A DNA stretch of 64,000 nt from Xenorhabdus indica (GTDB taxonomy: Bacteria > Pseudomonadota > Gammaproteobacteria > Enterobacterales > Enterobacteriaceae). Positions within the stretch are counted from its first letter, which is position 1, and each line of letters begins with the position of its first letter. The notes under the pieces are model-generated. The model did not search any database and was not told where the DNA came from. It was given only the letters and a program-made list of their open reading frames with translations. Shown here piece by piece: positions 57,686-64,000 of this stretch. Where the stretch lies: positions 62,001-126,000 of the forward strand of contig NZ_NKHP01000007.1 in NCBI RefSeq assembly GCF_014467235.1, written 5' to 3'. Position numbers and translations under genes: made by a program.

Positions 57686-58198
57686 TCAAACATTTTTTTG
57701 CTTATCTTTATAATAAGGAACAAATAGATTCAGCATTCCTCCCCAAAAAATACCATCTGACAAACCACCGACAAAGCCAAATAGCAAATTAAAACTCAAA
57801 GAATGCATTAAAAGAGGATGAATAGCTATCATCGCGGAAAGAATGAATTTGACACAGAAAATGATAAGGATCAAAATCAAAGTTAAAGGTGTACCTTGAC
57901 GAATAATTAAATCACTTTCAGGTTTTTGTCTTAATCGTGGCTGAGAGTTCCATAATTTCCAGCCTATCGCAATACCTGCCAGTATACCCACAATAAGCGC
58001 CAGTAATGCAGAAACCTGAAAAACCGTTTCATGTAATACACTGTAAACTGCCCAGATAAAAAACAATATAGGCAATAAAAACAAACGACTGGGATGCATT
58101 TCTCTATCGTCTAACGCCTTAATTCCGCGGAAAACCAAAAAGACTAATAAGACCCAAACCCATACAGGGGTGTTTTTTATAACCATCAAGATCGACAT
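57686..58198 (-). CDS. polytopic membrane protein, DUF6622-like
   Basis: 170-residue inner-membrane protein with about five hydrophobic segments: VWVWVLLVFLVFRGIKAL, LFLLPILFFIWAVYSVL, VSALLALIVGILAGIAIGW, LTLILILIIFCVKFILSAM and FNLLFGFVGGLSDGIFWGG. The motif RGIKALDDREMHPSRLFLLP is typical of the DUF6622 group as I recall it. No function is known. The ATG at 58198 (AAAGG 8 bases upstream) is preferred over a GTG at 58207. It is on the same strand as the VOC and regulator genes upstream. Confidence 0.7.
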   Translation of the reverse strand: MSILMVIKNTPVWVWVLLVFLVFRGIKALDDREMHPSRLFLLPILFFIWAVYSVLHETVFQVSALLALIVGILAGIAIGWKLWNSQPRLRQKPESDLIIRQGTPLTLILILIIFCVKFILSAMIAIHPLLMHSLSFNLLFGFVGGLSDGIFWGGMLNLFVPYYKDKQKNV

Positions 58199-58378
58199 GC
58201 CTTTCACCTTTATCTATTCTCTTCAATGTACAAGTTACAACTTTGCTGGCTATATCTTGAAATCTATTATTATAAAAAATTAAGAGCCTAATACTATAGG
58301 CTCTTATTATAATTGTTCCTAAATAGATCCTCTATTTTTTCGCATTTTTAATTGTTATACATAAATTATCTATACTCT

Positions 58379-58750
58379 CTAATCCAAAGGACATACCCGA
58401 ATAATATGACCATCGGGATCTTCAACAAGAAACGTTCGGCCAAACACTTCGGTATGAGGTTCTTGTAAGACTTTAATTGCAGGTTCCTGTTTCCATTTTT
58501 CAAACAATTTATCGATATCTTCACTGTTTGGTAACATAATACCGATTTCAGAAAACCGTGGAATTGTAAGATCTGGTTTTGTTCCTCCTGACCAAATAGC
58601 AAACAACGCTTCTCCATCAGCAGGGAATGCCACATAGCGTGAGCTTAAAAATATGGGTTCAATATTAAAGATCATTTTATAAAACGCGGTTGAACGCTCA
58701 ATATCACTAACATAGACAAGCTGAAGATTAGGTTTAGCAGATATAGCCAC
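58379..58750 (-). CDS. VOC family (glyoxalase/bleomycin resistance-like) protein
   Basis: 123-residue vicinal-oxygen-chelate protein made of two beta-alpha-beta-beta-beta units: LQLVYVSDIERSTAFYKMIF at the N-terminus and HTEVFGRTFLVEDPDGHIIRV at the C-terminus. These proteins act as metal-dependent lyases or dioxygenases, or as drug-binding resistance proteins; the role here is unknown. AGGGGG sits 8 bases before a GTG at 58750 (encoding VAISAKPN), which is chosen. An upstream ATG at 58771 would place the ribosome site inside the gene. It lies downstream of a YafY-type regulator, a frequent pairing. Confidence 0.85.
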   Translation of the reverse strand: MAISAKPNLQLVYVSDIERSTAFYKMIFNIEPIFLSSRYVAFPADGEALFAIWSGGTKPDLTIPRFSEIGIMLPNSEDIDKLFEKWKQEPAIKVLQEPHTEVFGRTFLVEDPDGHIIRVCPLD

Positions 58751-58989
58751 CCTATTACCCCCTACATTCATTGCATTAAATACATTTTTTATCAGTACTC
58801 AGATGAAACACTGACATCTTTTTTTTAATCTTTCCTTGGTGCATATTTCTTATTTATTCAACAACTGCTTTCAATCTTAATACTGTTTCAACTAAATCAT
58901 GTGTCACTTGTTTAAAGAAATCCTGGGATTTAACAACAGGATTATTTATATCAACCCCAAGTGACAGTTTTTGTCAGTAGTCTTTCTGA

Positions 58990-59676
58990 TTAGCCAGTTA
59001 TTTTTTCAAATTCCCGCCACTCCTTCAGTAAAGATTGCCTTGAACGGGGGTAACACTGCCTTTCCACCTTCAGACTCATTATCCTGTCTGATCTGAAATG
59101 ACGGAATGCCTCCCGTAATTCACACCAACCAATCACGATACTGATATTTTCAAAGTACCCTAACGCAAAAGGCCAAATTGTTCTTTCAGATTCATTACTT
59201 TTTAGATCTAAATAAACGAAGGTAATTTTATGTCTGGTACGGATTGCCTGTCTTACAGACTGAATATCAACCACGGGTTGAATAGCTGTTGCCGCCGACC
59301 CAATTAATAAGGAATTGTTCTCCAACAATTGTTTCAATTCTGTTGGGATAACAGCCGCAATTTTACAGACAGCACTGTTTGCCGATTCTCTTAGTTGTGG
59401 ATCTGCACGTTTAGCCACCCAACTGGTGCCTAACGCCAGTGCTTCTATTTCATTTTGAGTAAACATGAGTGGTGGCAAAACAAAACCCGGTCTTAAAACA
59501 TACCCTATTCCCGGCTCACCTTCGATAATCGCGCCCTGCTCCTGCAAAGATGCAATATCCCGATAAAGTGTTCTTAAACTAATGTTCATTTTTTGTGCTA
59601 ACACTTTACCCTGTACAGGAAAATGATAACTGCGTAGCATTTCCATGAGAGATAACAAACGCTGTGCTCTGGACAA
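58990..59676 (-). CDS. YafY-family transcriptional regulator (HTH + WYL domain)
   Basis: About 228-residue regulator with an N-terminal HTH_11 domain (SRAQRLLSLMEMLRSYHFPV, then SLRTLYRDIASLQEQGA) and a C-terminal WYL sensor region (TFVYLDLKSNESERTIWPFALGYFENISIVIGWCELR). The family start SRAQRLL suggests the TTG at 59676, preceded by AGGGATGGAG; an ATG at 59721 (MIYWIIF) is the alternative. It lies upstream of the VOC gene and downstream of the amidase gene, all on the minus strand, and likely controls them. The inducer is unknown. Confidence 0.85.
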   Translation of the reverse strand: MSRAQRLLSLMEMLRSYHFPVQGKVLAQKMNISLRTLYRDIASLQEQGAIIEGEPGIGYVLRPGFVLPPLMFTQNEIEALALGTSWVAKRADPQLRESANSAVCKIAAVIPTELKQLLENNSLLIGSAATAIQPVVDIQSVRQAIRTRHKITFVYLDLKSNESERTIWPFALGYFENISIVIGWCELREAFRHFRSDRIMSLKVERQCYPRSRQSLLKEWREFEKITG

Positions 59677-59831
59677 TTCTCCATCCCTATTTAATTTGTT
59701 AAAAATAATCCAATAAATCATAAGCCAATTACAGAAATTGACTCAACTGAAACTCTGGAAACATAATAACCCTGCTTAAATAAACAGGGCTATTTATGTT
59801 TAAGTATACTTTGTGTATCTATCTGGCCTGA

Positions 59832-61271
59832 TCAAGCTATCACTGATGGACGACGCCCTTTCCAAGGCATTGCTTGCTCCAGTTGCGCAGAAACCTGAAG
59901 CACTGTAGCTTCATCACCATAGCGGCCCACGAGTTGTATACCGATAGGAATACCATCATCACTCCAACCAAGTGGCAATGAAATAGCAGGTTGACCAGTA
60001 ATATTGAAGGGATATGCGAACACCGAATCTGCCCATTTGGCATTGTAACGATCGATATCAGGTTCTGACATATCATAATACCCCATAGGACGCGGTAATT
60101 GTGTCAATGTCGGTGTAATAAAAATATCGTAAGATACCAGGTCAGATGTGAGTTCCCGCCCAAGTAAACGGATCTTTTCTATATCGTTGGAATGAGCCAT
60201 ACCATTTATCGAACGCCCACGTTCTAAAATCGCCCAGGTCACAGGTTCAACATCATTGGGTGTTACCGGGCGTCCGACAATATTAGATAAATCATCAAAA
60301 ATTGCCGCTGTCTGCACACAAGCCATGTTGATGTAAGTCCTCCAGGCGACATCCGTGTCAAACTTCATATTGTGCTCTTCCACAATGTGTCCCTGCCTTT
60401 CCAACTCATGAACAGTAGCTAATACCGCCTTTTTAACCTGTGCATCAATTTGAGTGTTATTGGGTGGTGTGACAGTAAACCCGATACGCAATTTTTTCGG
60501 CTCGCGTACCATCAGCTCTAGCCACGGTGAATCTGGTGTTGGTGGTGTATAAGGATCGCCCGGAAGTGCACCTGCCAACGCATCCAGATAAGCAGCTGTA
60601 TCTCTTACTGTGCGTGAACAACAGAGAAAATGGACGCCGCCGTACCAATAATCGCCAAAAGGTGCTAAGGTCACACGTCCACGGGATGGTTTCAGCCCCA
60701 CAACGCCGCAGCAGGAGGCAGGGATCCGGATAGAGCCTGCTCCGTCACTGGCTTCTCCGATAGGAACAAGGCGAGCAGCAACGGCCGCTGCCGTACCACC
60801 GCTAGATCCTCCGGCAGTAATACCTTCTTTCCAGGGGTTTTTTGTGACACCATAAAGTTTTGGTTCAGTACTGATTGACCAACCACTCTCTGGCGTATTC
60901 GATTTCCCTACCAATATCAATCCCGCACGTTTAATACGCCGTGCCATTTCTGAGTCAACAGGGGCAATTATATCTTTCATATAGCGAGAACTGTTGGTCA
61001 ATGATGTGCCTTTCCATTGAGTAGCCAGTTCCTTAAGTAAAAATGGTACACCGGCAAAGAGGGCATTATGATCGACAGACGTTGCAGCTTCTCTGCCAAG
61101 ATCATATAGCTTGTGGACGACAGCATTAAGCTCAGGATTAAGTCGTTCAATACACGTAACAGCCGCTTCCACAAGCTCGACAGGTGTTACTTCTCCCTGC
61201 TTGACCAGCCTGGCTAAATCAAGCGCATCCGACTCCGTGTAGGTGTTAATAAGACTTTCAGTTACAGTCAT
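59832..61271 (-). CDS. amidase signature family enzyme
   Basis: 479-residue amidase. The signature Gly/Ser block GGSSGGTAAAVAARLVPIGE (about 158-177), SDGAGSIRIPASCCGVVGLK (about 179-198) and the upstream catalytic Lys in VPFLLKELATQWKG (about 80-93) give the Ser-Ser-Lys triad. By sequence style it is nearest to the 6-aminohexanoate-cyclic-dimer hydrolase/aryl-amidase group; the natural substrate is unknown. It is not a GatA: no gatCB is nearby. It lies upstream of the YafY-type regulator on the same strand. Confidence 0.9.
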   Translation of the reverse strand: MTVTESLINTYTESDALDLARLVKQGEVTPVELVEAAVTCIERLNPELNAVVHKLYDLGREAATSVDHNALFAGVPFLLKELATQWKGTSLTNSSRYMKDIIAPVDSEMARRIKRAGLILVGKSNTPESGWSISTEPKLYGVTKNPWKEGITAGGSSGGTAAAVAARLVPIGEASDGAGSIRIPASCCGVVGLKPSRGRVTLAPFGDYWYGGVHFLCCSRTVRDTAAYLDALAGALPGDPYTPPTPDSPWLELMVREPKKLRIGFTVTPPNNTQIDAQVKKAVLATVHELERQGHIVEEHNMKFDTDVAWRTYINMACVQTAAIFDDLSNIVGRPVTPNDVEPVTWAILERGRSINGMAHSNDIEKIRLLGRELTSDLVSYDIFITPTLTQLPRPMGYYDMSEPDIDRYNAKWADSVFAYPFNITGQPAISLPLGWSDDGIPIGIQLVGRYGDEATVLQVSAQLEQAMPWKGRRPSVIA

Positions 61272-61608
61272 TACTCTCTCCTATCGAATAGAGACAAGTC
61301 TACTTGTAATACTTATCGCTTTATCTGTTTCATATTGTATTGGTCTATATTCTTTATTTCCCGCATTGCAACTTTATGAATTATATCTTGTAATTTATAG
61401 TTATATTCAACAAAATTTATATATGAATTATAAATAAAGACCTTTTCAGTCGATTCAGGCTAAAACTATCTTGTTTATTGTCAATAGCGGGCTTAACCGG
61501 CATAAGATGACTTATTTTTATCATTATATTTTCCCGAACATAAATATTTGACATTACACTTTATATTAATAAGACTAACGGTTTTACCTCTAAAGGATTT
61601 AGGGAATA
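61272..61608. other. 337-base intergenic region between the amidase gene and ynbA
   Basis: Very AT-rich divergent spacer holding the promoters of the amidase gene and ynbA. I see no further gene, palindrome or known operator. An AAAGGA lies before the ynbA start. Confidence 0.5.
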
Positions 61609-62217
61609 ATGACTATATATGATTTAAAACCCCGTTTTCAGAACCTGTTGCGTCCTATCGTCATTCAACTTCATCAACGAGGATGCACAGCCAATCAGGT
61701 CACATTAGCTGCACTGTTTTTGTCAATTTTTGTCGGTTTATTATTAAGTTTATTCCCCTTTCCTCATCTCTATTGGCTCCTGCCTATTTTTCTTTTTATT
61801 CGTATGGCACTGAATGCCATTGATGGCATGCTGGCACGGGAACACAACCAAAAATCTCATTTGGGAGCTATCTATAATGAATTGGGAGATGTCATTTCTG
61901 ATGTGGCTCTTTATCTCCCTTTTTGTTTTTTACCTCATGTCAGCAATATCAGTTTACTGATTATTCTGTTTCTTACCATTCTGACTGAATTTATTGGCAT
62001 ATTGGCGCAAACAATCGGCGCATCACGGCGTTATGACGGCCCGATGGGGAAAAGTGACCGGGCTTTTGTTTTTGGGGTTTATGGATTGGTTATTGCAATT
62101 TTTCCTTCAGCTTTAAATTGGAGCAGTTATTTGTTTCCTATTGTAGCCATTTTACTCTTGATAACGTGTTATAACCGGATTGTCAGAGCACTAAATGAAA
62201 TCAAGCTCAATAAATGA
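61609..62217 (+). CDS. ynbA: CDP-alcohol phosphatidyltransferase family protein YnbA
   Basis: 202-residue inner-membrane protein with about five helices and the CDP-alcohol phosphatidyltransferase signature region LNAIDGMLAREHNQKSHLG followed by AIYNELGDVISD (about residues 66-97). In the canonical motif D-x2-DG-x2-AR-x8-G-x3-D-x3-D the first and third Asp are Asn here. I recall the same residues in E. coli YnbA, so this looks like a subfamily trait. The sequence matches YnbA (TIYDLKPRFQNLLRPIVIQL). The E. coli partners ynbB, ynbC and ynbD do not follow; dauA does. Confidence 0.85.
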   Translation: MTIYDLKPRFQNLLRPIVIQLHQRGCTANQVTLAALFLSIFVGLLLSLFPFPHLYWLLPIFLFIRMALNAIDGMLAREHNQKSHLGAIYNELGDVISDVALYLPFCFLPHVSNISLLIILFLTILTEFIGILAQTIGASRRYDGPMGKSDRAFVFGVYGLVIAIFPSALNWSSYLFPIVAILLLITCYNRIVRALNEIKLNK

Positions 62218-62422
62218 ATAGACATAAAAATACTGAACACATTATTTCACAGTGAAATTATAAAAAAACACTATTCATTTGATTTTTATTGATTCAACGC
62301 TAACCTATCAGGTAACTTTTTGACGTATAACACCTTTATTGGATGATAAAAGCGGTATCCTTATACTAATTACTTATTTTAGTCTGTTGTGTGGGCAGCT
62401 TATTTTTAGGTCTTATATTAAA

Positions 62423-64000
62423 ATGAATACTCGTAAAATTAATGGGATACGACTATTTAGTGCGTTTATTGATTCCTGCTGGAAGGAATCTTACTCCTTT
62501 TCCCGTTTTATCAAAGATGCTATTGCCGGGATCACTGTTGGTGTTATTGCCATTCCTCTGGCAATGGCTCTGGCAATAGGGAGTGGCGTTGCGCCTCAAT
62601 ATGGGCTATATACAGCCGCCATCGCAGGTATGATTATTGCCATTACAGGTGGTTCACGTTATAGCGTTTCCGGGCCAACGGCTGCTTTTGTGGTCATTCT
62701 TTATCCGGTATCACAGCAATTTGGTTTGAGTGGCTTGCTGATAGCAACACTTATGTCTGGTGTTATCCTGATTATGATGGGATTAGCACGTTTGGGTCGG
62801 CTTATTGAATACATCCCGCTGTCCGTTACGCTGGGGTTTACTTCTGGTATTGCTATCACCATCGCCACAATGCAGATACAAAATTTCTTTGGTCTGCAAC
62901 TCACACATGTTCCCGAAAATTATATTGATAAAATTATTGCTCTCTCTCAGTCCCTCCCTTCATTTCAGTTGAGTGATACACTTATTGGTCTGACCACTCT
63001 TCTGATACTGATTTTCTGGCCTAAATTGGGACTTAAGTTACCAGGTCATCTACCTGCTTTGGTTGCCGGCACAGCTATAATGGGAGTGATGCACCTATTG
63101 GGGCATGATGTCGCTACTATCGGTTCTTCGTTTAGTTACACACTGGGGGATGGAGCACAAGGTCAGGGCATTCCGCCAATCCTTCCTCAATTTGTGTTGC
63201 CATGGAATTTACCGGGTTCAAGTTCTTCCGATATTAGCTGGAATACCGTCTCTGCATTACTGCCCGCTGCCTTTTCAATGGCTATGCTAGGTGCTATTGA
63301 ATCATTATTATGTGCAGTCATTCTTGATGGCATGACAGGGAAAAAACATCACTCCAACAGCGAGCTACTTGGACAGGGATTAGGTAATATTGTTGCACCT
63401 TTTTTTGGAGGCATTACTGCAACTGCGGCTATTGCCCGCTCAGCCGCCAATGTGCGTGCAGGTGCAACCTCCCCTATTGCCACAGTCATTCACTCCTTGC
63501 TGGTATTATTGGCACTGTTATTTTTGGCCCCAATGCTCTCATACTTACCTTTAGCGGCAATGTCCGCGATTTTATTGATAGTAGCCTGGAATATGAGCGA
63601 AGCTCACAAGGTTGTGGATTTAGTTCGTCATGCCCCCAGAGATGACATCATTGTGATGATGCTGTGTCTATCATTAACTGTATTGTTTGATATGGTGATA
63701 GCAATTACTATTGGCATTGTTCTGGCATCACTTTTGTTTATGCGCAAAATTGCCAACATGACCCGGATTAGTACCTCAGCAATGACGGATACTGAACAAG
63801 GGCTATTAGCTGTCCGGATTAACGGCCCTCTTTTCTTCGCTGCTGCCGAGCGTATTTTTACTGAATTGAAAGAAAAAAGTGTGGAATATCAGATTATTAT
63901 TATGCAGTGGGATGCTGTTCCTGTTTTGGATGCCGGTGGGCTACATGCTTTTCAGGGTTTTGTACGCGAAATGGCGAAAGGACAGAAGCATGTTGTAGTC
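62423..64000 (+). CDS. dauA: SulP family C4-dicarboxylate transporter DauA (3' end outside window)
   Basis: Inner-membrane SulP/SLC26 transporter; E. coli DauA takes up succinate and other C4-dicarboxylates aerobically at acidic pH. 526 codons are in the window. Family motifs are [20 protein letters not shown] (about 33-52), [24 protein letters not shown] and [21 protein letters not shown] (about 330-350). The C-terminal STAS domain begins around [19 protein letters not shown] and is cut by the window edge. The ATG at 62423 fits E. coli DauA. It is 205 bases after ynbA. Confidence 0.94.
   Translation, partial: MNTRKINGIRLFSAFIDSCWKESYSFSRFIKDAIAGITVGVIAIPLAMALAIGSGVAPQYGLYTAAIAGMIIAITGGSRYSVSGPTAAFVVILYPVSQQFGLSGLLIATLMSGVILIMMGLARLGRLIEYIPLSVTLGFTSGIAITIATMQIQNFFGLQLTHVPENYIDKIIALSQSLPSFQLSDTLIGLTTLLILIFWPKLGLKLPGHLPALVAGTAIMGVMHLLGHDVATIGSSFSYTLGDGAQGQGIPPILPQFVLPWNLPGSSSSDISWNTVSALLPAAFSMAMLGAIESLLCAVILDGMTGKKHHSNSELLGQGLGNIVAPFFGGITATAAIARSAANVRAGATSPIATVIHSLLVLLALLFLAPMLSYLPLAAMSAILLIVAWNMSEAHKVVDLVRHAPRDDIIVMMLCLSLTVLFDMVIAITIGIVLASLLFMRKIANMTRISTSAMTDTEQGLLAVRINGPLFFAAAERIFTELKEKSVEYQIIIMQWDAVPVLDAGGLHAFQGFVREMAKGQKHVVV

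Noticed and set aside
61609-62217. YnbA read as a catalytically dead pseudoenzyme because of Asp-to-Asn changes
   Set aside because: I recall E. coli YnbA carrying the same residues, so this may be a subfamily feature rather than decay; noted as a finding instead.

Overview
The window is an AT-rich chromosomal segment of an enterobacterium. Nearly every core gene reads as a close relative of its Escherichia coli K-12 counterpart. The gene order resembles the E. coli pykA-zwf / ruv / znu / cmo / fadD-rnd / minCDE blocks, rearranged relative to each other. Base composition, mixed gene order and accessory content (lysis-gene scar, beta-trefoil protein, possible secreted OB-fold protein) suggest the Morganellaceae, most likely Photorhabdus or Xenorhabdus. 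The genus is inferred, not proven.

Layout. 1-8.8 kb: 3'-truncated hrpA, azoR, the ydbH-ynbE-ydbL envelope operon with an extra GXWXG gene inside it, ldhA and hslJ. 8.9-14.2 kb: two small orphan genes, then ycgN-ycgM-lytic transglycosylase-ycgL divergent from minCDE. 14.4-22.9 kb: rnd, fadD, an MFS transporter scar, yeaY, tsaB, yoaA/yoaB with a LexA box, and the spermidine exporter mdtJI. 22.9-28.4 kb: an elaborate mdtJI leader, then zwf/hexR/pykA with a HexR-type operator. 27.8-34.6 kb: an XRE-cupin regulator divergent from ygaZH, lpxM, mepM-znuA and znuCB around a perfect Zur box. 34.9-44.9 kb: a secreted protein of unknown function, a ygiW-like gene, ruvC and ruvAB with a LexA box, yebC, nudB-aspS, yecN, cmoAB and cutC. 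45.4-53.3 kb: argS, murJ, rimJ, mdtH, yceB, ycdY and ghrA.

53.3-58.2 kb is the main accessory stretch. It holds a decayed prophage lysis cassette (lysozyme with an in-frame stop plus a truncated next gene), a two-gene cassette (a three-repeat beta-trefoil protein and a hydrophobic 115-residue protein), tandem tRNA-Ser(GGA) genes, an iron-type alcohol dehydrogenase and an internally deleted quinone oxidoreductase pseudogene. 58.2-61.3 kb carries a small cluster (DUF6622-like membrane protein, VOC protein, YafY-type regulator, amidase). The window ends with ynbA and a 3'-truncated dauA.

Functionally the window is mostly housekeeping: DNA repair (ruvABC, yoaA), cell division (minCDE), envelope and peptidoglycan (lpxM, mepM, murJ, MltB-like enzyme, ydbH operon), tRNA maturation and charging (tsaB, cmoAB, rnd, aspS, argS), central carbon (zwf, pykA, hexR, ldhA) and zinc uptake (znuABC). 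The strongest candidates for something new are the mdtJI leader, which has an upstream ORF, a perfect 16-bp inverted repeat and a competing hairpin, and the beta-trefoil/hydrophobic gene pair beside the tRNA genes. No CRISPR array, intact transposase or rRNA gene was seen.
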